Shown here one piece after another: positions 1-9,053 of a stretch of 64,000 nucleotides of DNA (position 1 is the first letter of the stretch; every line of letters starts with the position of its first letter). The notes beneath the pieces were generated by a model. That model ran no database searches. It was not told where the DNA came from and saw nothing but the letters and a program-made list of their open reading frames with translations. Origin of the DNA: Candidatus Latescibacterota bacterium (GTDB lineage Bacteria; Latescibacterota; UBA2968; UBA8231); the NCBI GenBank assembly GCA_022819745.1, contig JAJEGS010000056.1:62001-126000 (forward strand). The letters are read 5' to 3'. The position numbers and the translations under genes are program-made.

Positions 1-1
1 C

Positions 2-1285
2 GTTGCTAGTTATGTCGGGCCAGCGGATACAGAAGACTTGGTCGCCCGCAAGCAGCCAGTCCAAATAGGCAGTCGGCCGATGGTCCCTCGCTACGCAGCA
101 GGGGACGACCGGACGGCTACAGACCACTATAAAGCGGGAGTTGAACTCTATAGACAGGGGCGCTACGAAGAGGCGATTGATGCCTTGAGATCGTCCATCC
201 ACATGCAGCCGGACAGTCTCAAAACCTACTACTCCTTGGGGATTGTGCTCTATTCGGGGTTGGGGCGGGCCGAGGAGGCCGCGGCGGTTTTGGAAGAGGT
301 GATGGCCCGCGATTCGTCGTGGGTGCAGGTCTATTCGCTTTTGGGAGCGATTTATATGGATCTCAATCGCAAAGACAGGGCCATTCAGTTCCTCAAGCGC
401 GCCGTGGCCCTGAACCCTGAGTGGGAAAACTACAACCGACTGGGACTGGCCCAACTCCGCAGCGGCAACCTGACGGCGGCGAGCTCGGCGTTCGAGCACG
501 CAGTGCGCCAAGCACCGTGGCATCCGCATCCGCACTTGAATCTATCCCGTATTTATGAGCGACAGGGGAGGAAGCAGACGGCCGCACGGCAGCGGCAAAT
601 TTTTGCACAGTTGCGGCCTGTGCAAGACCAAGTGCAGCGCCATCTGGAGAACTTAGCCGCCTTCCCAGGCGACATTGAATCTCGCCATCTACTGGGCGAA
701 GCCTACGTGGCCCAGGGACGCGTTGAGGAGGCCCTTGCCACCTTTCGCCAGGTCATCGCCAGCGATTCCAGTTATGCGCCGGCCCATTACGGCTTGGGTG
801 CGGCGCTGCACTACAAGAGCGAATTGCAAGCTGCGATTGCGTCTTATGAACGGGCCGGCAAGCTGCAGCCGGATATGGTAGGGGCCTTTGCCGATCTAGG
901 CCAAGCCTATCACCAACTCCGCGACTATGAACTGGCTATCGCTGCCTATCGTCGGGCACTGGCGTTGCAGCCGGGTTTGCAGGCAGTGCGGACCAAACTA
1001 GGCATGGCCTACGCCCAGCAGGGCGATTTGCAGCAGGCAGTGGAGACCTTCAAAGCGGTCCTGAACGTCGATTCCACCTTGGTCGAGGCCCGCGACGCGC
1101 TGGCACAGGTATATGCCGCACAGGAGCAGTACGCAGCGGCTATTCGCGAGTGGGAGGCCGTGCTGCGGCAGGACCCGCGCTATTCCCGTGCGGTGAGTCA
1201 GTTGCGCTTGGCGCGCGAGAAGCTCGTACAAAAGAAAGCCCCCGATTCGCAGACAGCAGCGAAACGAGGGCTTGGAGATGAGTAA
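2..1285 (+). CDS. TPR-repeat protein, 5'-truncated by the window edge
   Basis: The frame is open to the left edge with no stop, so the true start probably lies outside the window; in-window alternatives are TTG at 38 and ATG at 80. From about residue 25 after the TTG to near the end it is almost entirely tetratricopeptide repeats, about ten by eye, with typical 34-residue G-x-x-x-x-x-x-G-R-x-x-E-A patterning (examples GRYEEAIDAL and GRVEEALATF). TPR arrays are protein-protein interaction scaffolds; no catalytic domain is visible. It converges on a secreted-protein gene 17 bp downstream with no obvious terminator between them. In this kind of genome such TPR proteins often accompany surface or secreted proteins, but the partner cannot be named here. 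Confidence 0.8.
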   Translation, partial: VASYVGPADTEDLVARKQPVQIGSRPMVPRYAAGDDRTATDHYKAGVELYRQGRYEEAIDALRSSIHMQPDSLKTYYSLGIVLYSGLGRAEEAAAVLEEVMARDSSWVQVYSLLGAIYMDLNRKDRAIQFLKRAVALNPEWENYNRLGLAQLRSGNLTAASSAFEHAVRQAPWHPHPHLNLSRIYERQGRKQTAARQRQIFAQLRPVQDQVQRHLENLAAFPGDIESRHLLGEAYVAQGRVEEALATFRQVIASDSSYAPAHYGLGAALHYKSELQAAIASYERAGKLQPDMVGAFADLGQAYHQLRDYELAIAAYRRALALQPGLQAVRTKLGMAYAQQGDLQQAVETFKAVLNVDSTLVEARDALAQVYAAQEQYAAAIREWEAVLRQDPRYSRAVSQLRLAREKLVQKKAPDSQTAAKRGLGDE

Positions 1286-1302
1286 AAAACTAGCAGATGG
1301 GT

Positions 1303-2190
1303 TTAGCGATCCAAACTGCTCTTGAGCTGACCCCAACTGGTTGCTTCGACGCTCGTCGCCGAAAAGTCAATGCCCTCTTCGAGCGGAGCGAGGACAAAGT
1401 CGTTCAGCGCGATATTGCTGCTTTCCGGGGTGGTGCCCCAGAAACCCTGATAGGCGTGGTCGGACTGAGGTGCGTCAATATCGCCGTTGTTGATCGAGAT
1501 GTGGATGATATCTTCCTCTTCGAGGTCGTAAATCTCGATATTTTCGGGCGTGGCACCTTCCCGGGGGATCTCGGCAATCGGCGTAATGCCTAGTTCATAG
1601 TAGTAGGTGCTTTCGCCGAACATGTCGCCATCAAAGGACCAACCATAGGACGTAAACTCGCCACCGTCCGAAAGCCAAGCTAGGTTGCCGATAGGCTCGA
1701 GCGACTGATAGACGCCTTCAATCGGCGGCACGACCCACTTATAGGCGATCCGGTTTACCGGCTCGTCGGCGAGGTTCTGCTCGTCGGCCGCTAGGTGGGT
1801 CGGGTTGACTTCGACCTCCCAGTTGTCGTCATCCCAATGGCGAGCCGGATCTTCGCGGTCGGTATTGTGGATGTTGTCAAAGACTTGGTTGGCGAAGTAG
1901 AGCTTGTTGAAATTTTCATTCCAACCGAGGATGTGCAGCGGGTTGAAGTCGCTGAGATCGAGTTCGCCGCGACCCGCCTCGTGGAACTGCGCTGGGTCGT
2001 AGAGCTTGTCGCTGCGGATCACATAGGGCCTATCCGGGACGATACCCCAGTCGGAAAGGTCGCCGTCTATGGTCGGCACAGCGTTATCGGGAAACTGAAA
2101 GAGAAAGAATAACTCACCCGGCGGGTTGTGGGCACTAGCGAGCCCAGCCGATACTAGCAGGACCATCAGTCCTTTTGCTATTTTTTGCAT
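1303..2190 (-). CDS. Secreted protein with CBM9/DOMON-like domain
   Basis: The 295-residue product starts with a signal peptide (residues 1-20, MQKIAKGLMVLLVSAGLASA, then HNPPGE). The mature part opens with a TIDGDLSDW segment, the hallmark start of CBM9-like or DOMON-type sugar/haem-binding beta-sandwich domains, and continues as an acidic, aromatic-rich beta protein. An excellent Shine-Dalgarno (TGAGGAGGT) precedes the ATG. No catalytic motif is seen, so it is probably an extracytoplasmic carbohydrate-binding or structural protein. It lies on the same strand as the FlgD-tailed protein gene upstream, but a 204-bp gap with its own promoter-like element separates them. Exact ligand unknown. 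Confidence 0.75.
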   Translation of the reverse strand: MQKIAKGLMVLLVSAGLASAHNPPGELFFLFQFPDNAVPTIDGDLSDWGIVPDRPYVIRSDKLYDPAQFHEAGRGELDLSDFNPLHILGWNENFNKLYFANQVFDNIHNTDREDPARHWDDDNWEVEVNPTHLAADEQNLADEPVNRIAYKWVVPPIEGVYQSLEPIGNLAWLSDGGEFTSYGWSFDGDMFGESTYYYELGITPIAEIPREGATPENIEIYDLEEEDIIHISINNGDIDAPQSDHAYQGFWGTTPESSNIALNDFVLAPLEEGIDFSATSVEATSWGQLKSSLDR

Positions 2191-2343
2191 GTTGAGAAAA
2201 CCTCCTCAGAATATCGGTATATTGGTCATGGGACCAGATTTGCGTAGAGGGATGCGCTGCGAAGAAAATCGCCTGTCGAACAAACCTCCTTTCAATGACC
2301 GGCATGTGAAAAGTTTGGCTGCATCTAACAAAATTTTGGCTAT

Positions 2344-2372
2344 ACCCTACGACAATCGCAAAAAAATGTCAA
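2344..2372 (-). promoter_or_regulatory. Possible promoter for the CBM9-like gene
   Basis: On the minus strand a perfect -35 TTGACA (2367-2372) is followed after 17 bp by TAGGGT (2344-2349), a weak -10. It lies in the 204-bp gap between two minus-strand genes and would give a leader of about 150 nt. Supported only by the -35 and spacing. Confidence 0.3.
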
Positions 2373-2394
2373 ACAGTATGGTGCATAGAGACCC

Positions 2395-4518
2395 TTAATA
2401 CGCCACCCCGAGGAACCCCATTTTTCTTTCCTTTTGTTCGACATTAAGGGATAGTTCATATAGGTAAATCCCCGGAGGGACGCGCTGGCCATTGGCGTCG
2501 GTGCCGTCCCATTCTTGGCGAAACTGCCCGCTGCGAGACCGCGTTGGGGGCAATGTGACCACCTCTTGCCCGGCTAGATTGTAGATATGCACGGAGACCG
2601 TCCGATCCGTCACCACTTCTCGCAGATTGTAGGCGATGGTCAGCGTCTCGTTGAGGCCGTCGCCATTGGGCGTAAAGGGGTTGGGGCCGACTGCCACATT
2701 GACCAGCAAATTGCCACCCACCGGGGTTTTAACGGCGAGCACATCGCCGGAAAAGCGGAAGGTGGCGTTGCCAGGCCGGACCTGCTGGCGGATCTGATCG
2801 GGATCCTCGCTGTTGAAAACCCAACTACTGAATTCAGTGCCGAAGCGCAGCACGGGCGCGTTGAAGGTTACCTCCAACTGCTTGAAGCTATCCTCTTCGC
2901 CCTTCACCGCTGGAAATTGGACTACGATCCGGTCGTCGAGGATCTCATAGGGGAAAAGATCGAGATCCACTGGGGACCCGTCGAGTACGACCGCCTCTAT
3001 GGTATCGACTCGGGCGTGAGTGAGTATTTCTAGGCGATTGAAGCCGATATTGTCCGCCGCAAAGGAGGGCAGCACCACGTAGGTGAAGGTGGTAGGCTCG
3101 AAGGAGTCCACTTCGATGGGCCAAATCTCGCCGACGACTTCTTGGGCCGCAGGTGCCTCGCCCAACTGTAGTGAGAGTTGATCCAGCCGGGGGGCGGCAA
3201 AGGGAGCGGAAAAAAACTTGATGGCGATCTGGATATAGCGGCTGGGACCTGGCGAGAGCAGGGGCGTGCCGTCCTGCCAGGCTTCGGCGGGCAACGTCTC
3301 GTCGCGCAAGCCGGCGGCAAAATCGTAGGGTGGCGACCAAAAACTCCAGTTTTCAGTATCGTACTGGGTGGGCAGGCGAGACAGCGCGTCGATCTTTAAG
3401 TAGTCCTTTAGGGTGATTTGGTCCAGGTCGCCATTGTTGTTGGGGGCGAAGTAGAGCTTGGGGTCGGGGGTGTGCCCGGTGCGGGTGCGGATCTCCGCTC
3501 GGGCACCCTCGGGCAGCTCGCCACTCCAGCGGATTTGCCCCCAGCTAATCGGGCGACCGAAGTCCAAGATTTGGGTAATGTAAGTCATCTCTTCGACGAA
3601 GCCTTCGCCGTAGATTTCAAACTCGGCGAGTTCCCAGTTGCGCAAGGGATAGGCTTGGAAGGTGAGAAAGCGGATGGACTGTCGCTTGAAGCGCAGATCG
3701 GTCACCACGTCGAGGTTTTCGCGGGTGGAGTGCAGCACGCTCAACAAGGGGTCGTTTTTGGTGATCCAGCGCCTGCCGGGCGTGCGCCCGCACGCGCCGT
3801 CTTGAAAAGGCAGCGAAGCGTCGCCCACCCGGATGTCAAACCAGCCCACGAAATTATCGGCGAAGCTATCTTCACCAAAGGACTCAAGGGCCGGCTTGGG
3901 CTCGGCAAAATCTTCGATCAGTAGGCGGTCTTCCTCTTGGCTGAGGCGCGGATAGAAGCGAATGCGGTTGATCGGCACATTGGCGCCGAAATCGAATATA
4001 ATGGCGTCGTAGAAAGGACGCCCCAGTCCGATGCCCGGTGCTTTGTTGGGATCCTGCGAGAAGGGGCGAAACTGGGCGGATACCGGATTGGCATCGAGCA
4101 TGAGCTTGTTGAGGGGGGCATTGTTGCCGGCGAAGAGGCAATTGTAAGCCGAATTTCCACCTCCGTAGGATACGCTGACTTCCCCCCCGGTGAAGTTTAG
4201 GGGGACCTCGTTTGACTCGGCGCTTAGATCGGTCAGAGCCAAGTTTTCGGAAGGATCGATGAAGCGGGGGCGGATGGAGATGTCGGAGAAATCGACGAGG
4301 GTGTCCCCACCGGTCTCTTGCTGAGGCGTGCCCACAGCAACGCTTTTGAGCAGTTCGCCGTTGGCGTCATAGACCAGATACGCGCCCACTTCGGCTTGGC
4401 TACGGGCGTCCTGCCAAGATGGGCCGTCCACGCCGCCCAGATGGAATTCGGTTCGGGCGTTCACTTGAGCAACGGTGAGCAAAACCGTGCAGACGAAGAA
4501 AGACAAAGACCTAAGCAT
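2395..4518 (-). CDS. Secreted protein with FlgD-Ig-like C-terminal domain (paralogue 1)
   Basis: A 707-residue secreted protein with a signal peptide (MLRSLSFFVCTVLLTVAQVNA). The N-terminal half contains discoidin-like modules; segments such as FEIYGEGF and EIRTRTGH recur in the two paralogues at 4647-6764 and 11828-14932. A middle region carries the shared motif VGEIWPIEV. The last ~95 residues form a FlgD-Ig-like/sorting-type domain starting at GPNPFTPNGDGLNETLTI, passing WDGTDANGQRVPPGIYLYEL and ending LGVAY at the C-terminus. Such tails occur on exported proteins of FCB-type bacteria and can act as sorting or anchoring modules; that role is inferred here. An AAGGA ribosome site precedes the ATG, and the gene is divergent from the 705-aa paralogue across a shared promoter region. 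Confidence 0.85.
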   Translation of the reverse strand: MLRSLSFFVCTVLLTVAQVNARTEFHLGGVDGPSWQDARSQAEVGAYLVYDANGELLKSVAVGTPQQETGGDTLVDFSDISIRPRFIDPSENLALTDLSAESNEVPLNFTGGEVSVSYGGGNSAYNCLFAGNNAPLNKLMLDANPVSAQFRPFSQDPNKAPGIGLGRPFYDAIIFDFGANVPINRIRFYPRLSQEEDRLLIEDFAEPKPALESFGEDSFADNFVGWFDIRVGDASLPFQDGACGRTPGRRWITKNDPLLSVLHSTRENLDVVTDLRFKRQSIRFLTFQAYPLRNWELAEFEIYGEGFVEEMTYITQILDFGRPISWGQIRWSGELPEGARAEIRTRTGHTPDPKLYFAPNNNGDLDQITLKDYLKIDALSRLPTQYDTENWSFWSPPYDFAAGLRDETLPAEAWQDGTPLLSPGPSRYIQIAIKFFSAPFAAPRLDQLSLQLGEAPAAQEVVGEIWPIEVDSFEPTTFTYVVLPSFAADNIGFNRLEILTHARVDTIEAVVLDGSPVDLDLFPYEILDDRIVVQFPAVKGEEDSFKQLEVTFNAPVLRFGTEFSSWVFNSEDPDQIRQQVRPGNATFRFSGDVLAVKTPVGGNLLVNVAVGPNPFTPNGDGLNETLTIAYNLREVVTDRTVSVHIYNLAGQEVVTLPPTRSRSGQFRQEWDGTDANGQRVPPGIYLYELSLNVEQKERKMGFLGVAY

Positions 4519-4531
4519 GGCTCATCCTTCC

Positions 4532-4583
4532 TTGAACTGGGGGACGAGATTTTTTATATATATGCAAAATAAAGCGATATCAA
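4532..4583. promoter_or_regulatory. Divergent promoters sharing one palindromic -10
   Basis: Plus strand: TTGAAC (4532-4537), 17-bp spacer, TATATA (4555-4560). Minus strand: TTGATA (4578-4583 read in reverse), 17-bp spacer, and the same self-complementary TATATA as -10. Both face the paralogous secreted-protein genes at 4647 (+) and 4518 (-). Spacing is ideal in both directions, so this reads as a bidirectional promoter. Confidence 0.55.
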
Positions 4584-4646
4584 CTCGGTTCCAAAAGTTA
4601 TTTTACAACCACTGGCTGCCAAAAGCCGCCGCATTGGAGTGCTGCC

Positions 4647-6764
4647 ATGCGTGTATCGGGCTATTTTTTGCGTATTTTCGCCCTAACATTAGGGTCGCTA
4701 GCGGTTGTTTGTGTTCCCGTTTTCGCCCTCGACACCGTTACTTTGGGCGAAGGCGGCGAGTTGGATTGGCAGAGCGAAGGCAACTCGGCCGTGGCAGTCA
4801 TCGACGCGGAGTATCGCTCGCCCCTCAATCCCAACCGCCTGCTAGTGGGCAACGCGCCGGGGAATCTAATCGCGTTTGCACATCCCGATTTTCCCCGTAG
4901 TCTCTTTCCCCTGCGCATAGAAGAAGGCGAAAACATCGCCAACAATACGGTGGTGCGAGGCGGCAACATAGACGCGCCCAACATCTTTGACTTCGGGCGC
5001 GATGTCGGGGTCGCCAGTGGCAGTATATTCGATCGCAACGACCTCCTACTGGCCTTGCAGGAGTTGCTCACCAGCGAGGATGGCGGTGAAAAGAAGGCGT
5101 TCGAGCGCAAGAATTTCAACGCGCTGGGCACGCTGGTCATTCTCAACTTAGGGGGGCGTTTTGGCGTCAATCGCATCCGCTTCTATCCGCGCAATACCGT
5201 TCATAAATCTCCCACTACGCCCTTTCACAACGACTTCCTGCGGGCCTTTGAGCTTTTTACTAACGACGGGATCAGCCTGACTAACGACGGCAGTTTGATC
5301 TGGGACCCCCTGCTGTTGCAGGCCGACAACGAAAATCCCGTCGTCGATGTGACCATAGATCCGCCCAGCTACGTCCAGTTTGTGCGCTTGCGAGCCACCT
5401 CTACGGTCAACTTTGAGATCGACGAATTCGAGGTGTACGGCACGGGTTTTCTCTCCGAAGCTCAATACATTTCGGATATATTCGATGCCGGCCAGCCCGC
5501 GCTCTGGGGCGATATGCGCTGGGTAGAAGAAACCGTTGGTCCCGAGGTGTTTTCCCGTCTGCAAATCCGCACCCGCACGGCTAACGACGCCACGCCCTTT
5601 GTCTTCACTCGGCTGCTAGCAGCTCAGCGCGACGCCGAGGAGATTCCGTTCTCTTTGGAGGACCCCACCCAGGAAATGGAACTAGCTGAGTACGAGACGC
5701 TGCCCAAGGCCGACGCCCTTGGTCGCCAGTGGAATCCTGGTCTCATCAGAGATGATCTAATCAACTGGAGTCCCTTCAGCACGCCCTATCCCGCGAGTGC
5801 GGCCAACGGCCCTGGGATTCCAATCGCCTCTCCCAGTCCAAATCGGTACTTCCAGTTTCAAGTTTTTTTTCAGAGCGATGATCTAGAGGCGGCTCGGGGG
5901 CTGAAATCCCTGAGTTTTGAGGTGCTGACGCCGCCCTTTGCCGACGAAGTCATCGGCGAGATTTTTCCGCGCGAGGTTAGCATAGCCGAAAACACGAATT
6001 TTACGTACGCCGTGCGCCCGGTCTTGGCGACGGCCAACCTGCGCGGTTTTGACACCATAGAGATATTTACCCCTACCCGAGTAGAGAGCATAGATCGCCT
6101 AGAGTTGGTGGATGAAACCGGAGAACTCGTCGCCGAGCGCGTCTTTGCCGGGCTTGAGGACACGACCCGCGTTGACGGATTCCAAATTCTCGCGGTAGAA
6201 GACGACAAATTTTCGGTGCGGATTCCCTTCCTGCAAGAAGGCAGCACACTCGTAAAAATCCACTTTCAGACCGAGGTGTTGACTTATAGCACCAACTTTA
6301 CTGCGGCGGTCCGGCTTTCCGACGAAGAGGGGGGCATATCCCAAGCCATTGTTCCAGGCGATGCGGCAACGCTGGCCACAGGAGACGATGCTGATCTGTC
6401 CGGCACTACAGTGTTGAGCCCCTCGGTGCTGCGCGGAGGTCGTTTGCTAGACAGGATGGAGATTGTGCCCGCGGTCTTCACCCCCAATGGGGATCGGGTC
6501 AACGATGTGGCCAGAGTGTACTATAACTTGCTCGCATTGGATGTTGCCCGCCCGGTAGAGATCGCCGTTTACGATTTGAGTGGCCGGTTGATCCGCATCA
6601 TCCACGACGCTCCCGAACGCAACGGACGCTACGAAGACAAGACGTGGGACGGACTCGATGCCCAAGGGCAGCTAGTCCCGCCGGGGCTCTATATCGTGCG
6701 GTTGGCGATAGAAGGGGATGCCCAACAAGACGGTCAGTCCCGGCTAGTAGGCGTGGCGTATTAA
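4647..6764 (+). CDS. Secreted protein with FlgD-Ig-like C-terminal domain (paralogue 2)
   Basis: A 705-residue exported protein. The signal peptide is about residues 1-28 (MRVSGYFLRIFALTLGSLAV and on to VFA). It shares the layout of the neighbouring 707-aa protein: a discoidin-like region with FEVYGTGF and QIRTRTAND, a central IGEIFPREV motif, and a C-terminal FlgD-Ig-like domain (VFTPNGDRVND ... WDGLDAQGQLVPPGLYIVRL) ending LVGVAY. A GGAG ribosome site precedes the ATG. The divergent, similarly sized neighbour suggests an ancient duplication and co-expression from the shared promoter region. No enzymatic motif is visible; a surface or binding role is the most that can be inferred. Confidence 0.85.
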   Translation: MRVSGYFLRIFALTLGSLAVVCVPVFALDTVTLGEGGELDWQSEGNSAVAVIDAEYRSPLNPNRLLVGNAPGNLIAFAHPDFPRSLFPLRIEEGENIANNTVVRGGNIDAPNIFDFGRDVGVASGSIFDRNDLLLALQELLTSEDGGEKKAFERKNFNALGTLVILNLGGRFGVNRIRFYPRNTVHKSPTTPFHNDFLRAFELFTNDGISLTNDGSLIWDPLLLQADNENPVVDVTIDPPSYVQFVRLRATSTVNFEIDEFEVYGTGFLSEAQYISDIFDAGQPALWGDMRWVEETVGPEVFSRLQIRTRTANDATPFVFTRLLAAQRDAEEIPFSLEDPTQEMELAEYETLPKADALGRQWNPGLIRDDLINWSPFSTPYPASAANGPGIPIASPSPNRYFQFQVFFQSDDLEAARGLKSLSFEVLTPPFADEVIGEIFPREVSIAENTNFTYAVRPVLATANLRGFDTIEIFTPTRVESIDRLELVDETGELVAERVFAGLEDTTRVDGFQILAVEDDKFSVRIPFLQEGSTLVKIHFQTEVLTYSTNFTAAVRLSDEEGGISQAIVPGDAATLATGDDADLSGTTVLSPSVLRGGRLLDRMEIVPAVFTPNGDRVNDVARVYYNLLALDVARPVEIAVYDLSGRLIRIIHDAPERNGRYEDKTWDGLDAQGQLVPPGLYIVRLAIEGDAQQDGQSRLVGVAY

Positions 6765-6773
6765 ACGCGGATT

Positions 6774-9044
6774 CTATCGCTGTCCGAGTATCTTCTGCAC
6801 CAGTTCTAAATTCTTTTCTACTTCTGCCATCGCCTTGTCCTGCAAGCGCTGCTTCCGCTTGAGTTGGTCGTATTCAGCAAAGTGATGCTGTGCCTCTGCT
6901 GCTCTGCCGAGGCGCTCGTAAAGATTGCCCAGACAGGCGTGTACTTGGGGGTACTGCGGCGCGAGTTCGGCAATTTTCTCGAAAAAAGTTAAGGATTCGG
7001 CATAGCGGTTCTGCCGAGCCAAGAGTAGTCCTATGCTCCAATAGCTTTGGACGCGGTTGGGGTCTAGGTCGATAGCCTGGCGCAAAAGGGCCTCGGCTCT
7101 TTGGGTCTGGAGCGTTGGCGCTAGAAGCGCGGTCGTTTGCCCGTCGCTTGCTTCCTCGACGAGCAGATCGGCTAAGCGGATGCGGTACTCGGGTTCGGTA
7201 GGGGCTTGCTCCAGCAGCGTGCGGTACTCAGCGGCCGCGGCCTGTAATTGACCTTTTGTTTCGTAGAGCCGAGCCAACTGGTAGCGCACCACGGTGGAGT
7301 CGGGGCATAGCGTTAGGGTGTGGCGATAGGCCTCGGCTGCTTGGCCGAGTTGGCCCGCCATGGCGTGGGCGTAGCCGATGCGACCGTAGATAGCCGCCCA
7401 GTCGGGGCGCTTTTCGGCGACCTGCGCGTAGGTGGCGATAGCGTCCTCGTAGCGGCGCATGTGCAGCAGGGCATTGCCGAGAAAGTAGCGGACTCGGTCC
7501 GCCTCTGGGTAGAACTCCAGATATTGCCTGTAGAGATCGACGGCTTGGTGGTATTCCTTTTCATCGACGTAGAGGGCCGCTAGGCGCAAGAGCGCGTCGT
7601 CGTGGTCGGGAAGCCGGTTGAGGACCCACCTGTATTCGCGCATGGCATTGGCTGGCATGCCGTTGCGTTCGTACGCATAGCCCAGCCAGAAGTGCTGCTG
7701 TGGTTCGCCCTCCGCGTTCATAGACCCAGCGCCGACATTGGCCATGAGCAACAGCAGGGGCAAGGCTACCAGAGCCTTTCTACGGTACTGCGCTTCTTTC
7801 CACAGCGAATACATCCCGAAACCGGCGTAGAGTAGAAGCAAGGGCACGACGGGTAGCCGGTAGCGCGCGGTAACAAAGAAGAGTACCACCGACACCATAT
7901 ACGTCAGCGTGAATAGCAAGAAGAGACGCCCCTGGTCGGTCTTGCCCGCCGAGGTGCGCGCAAAGAGCACTAGCCCTAAGAGGGCGAACGGGGCTACTAA
8001 TCCGAAGGGAAAGGCGACGCCCTTTTTCCACAAGAGGGCGGACAAAAGCGCCGAGTCGCGGCGGGCGAAATACGGATCGATGTTGCGCTTTATTTCGTCG
8101 CCGTGCCAAAACAGGTAGAGCTTGTAAAGCTGTAGCCACGCATAGTCGAGCGGATTCGCGGCGGCGAAATCCCAAGCACGGGCGAAGAAGAAACGGGATT
8201 TCGCCGATGGGCGTTCAATGCCGGCTTCGCGTTCGGGCATTTCCGCTAGCTCTAGCCAATCCCTGCCAGGACGGATATCGACCGTGCGCTGGTAGTCGGG
8301 GTTGTTGCCAATGTAGAAATTGATCCCGGCGTTGTGCGAGATGAGAACCGAGTCGTCGCCAACTAGGTAATTGCGCAGCGCAACCGGGGCAATGACCAGC
8401 GCGATGCCGAGGAGCAACAAGGCTCCTCGCTGGACAAAGTTCCCTTGGGAAAACCAGAGCCAAGCGAGCAATACTGGCGCGAAAAGGAGAATATTGGACA
8501 CCGCTAGGGCGGCTAGACCCAGTGTGAGACCGACGATCAGCCACGGCCAGCGCTGCTTTAGGGGAGCGGTGAGCAGCAAGAGCAGCAGGGCCAAGTCGAG
8601 GAGGAGGGCCGGGATAGTGGGCAGCAATTCACCGCCGAAATAAATCAGCGGGCCATAGCAGGCAGCGGCCAGACCCGCGCCGAGCGCCACAGCCGAGGGA
8701 AAGAGACGGAGACCGATCAGATAGGTAAGCCCGCAGACGAGCGCACCAAATAGGGCTTGGAGCAGACGGGGCAGGTAATAATTTTCGCCGCCAACGGAGA
8801 AGAGTAGGCCAAGCAGATAGGGATAGAGCGGCGGCTGCCAAAAGGGAGTCGGTTTCCCAGCCCAGGAGACCTCGCTGAGGTAGCGGGCGTCATCGACATA
8901 GGTCCGGGCATCGACGACCGGAACGGAGAAAAGCGGACTGGTGGAGAGTTCACTCAGGTAAAAGAGACGCAGGCCCAAGGACAACAGGACGATGAGGGCA
9001 CAGGTCCAAAGTTCGCGGCGACCGATCTTAAAGCTCGGGCCCAT
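6774..9044 (-). CDS. Membrane glycosyltransferase (PMT/ArnT-like) fused to TPR domain
   Basis: A 756-residue protein in two halves. Residues ~1-420 hold roughly ten hydrophobic helices and a DARTYVDDARYLSE segment in the first periplasmic loop, as in GT39/PMT_2-type lipid-linked sugar transferases. Residues ~440-740 are soluble TPR repeats (for example YERNGMPANAMREYRWVL, LGRAAEAQHHFAEY). GT39-type enzymes take sugars from polyprenyl-phosphate donors at the outer face of the inner membrane; the TPR part may recruit substrates. The gene starts 9 bp after the stop of the 893-aa secreted-protein gene, so the two are probably cotranscribed, which suggests glycosylation of surface products. It converges on the 705-aa gene with a 9-bp gap. 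Confidence 0.75.
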   Translation of the reverse strand: MGPSFKIGRRELWTCALIVLLSLGLRLFYLSELSTSPLFSVPVVDARTYVDDARYLSEVSWAGKPTPFWQPPLYPYLLGLLFSVGGENYYLPRLLQALFGALVCGLTYLIGLRLFPSAVALGAGLAAACYGPLIYFGGELLPTIPALLLDLALLLLLLTAPLKQRWPWLIVGLTLGLAALAVSNILLFAPVLLAWLWFSQGNFVQRGALLLLGIALVIAPVALRNYLVGDDSVLISHNAGINFYIGNNPDYQRTVDIRPGRDWLELAEMPEREAGIERPSAKSRFFFARAWDFAAANPLDYAWLQLYKLYLFWHGDEIKRNIDPYFARRDSALLSALLWKKGVAFPFGLVAPFALLGLVLFARTSAGKTDQGRLFLLFTLTYMVSVVLFFVTARYRLPVVPLLLLYAGFGMYSLWKEAQYRRKALVALPLLLLMANVGAGSMNAEGEPQQHFWLGYAYERNGMPANAMREYRWVLNRLPDHDDALLRLAALYVDEKEYHQAVDLYRQYLEFYPEADRVRYFLGNALLHMRRYEDAIATYAQVAEKRPDWAAIYGRIGYAHAMAGQLGQAAEAYRHTLTLCPDSTVVRYQLARLYETKGQLQAAAAEYRTLLEQAPTEPEYRIRLADLLVEEASDGQTTALLAPTLQTQRAEALLRQAIDLDPNRVQSYWSIGLLLARQNRYAESLTFFEKIAELAPQYPQVHACLGNLYERLGRAAEAQHHFAEYDQLKRKQRLQDKAMAEVEKNLELVQKILGQR

Positions 9045-9053
9045 AGGCCAAAC

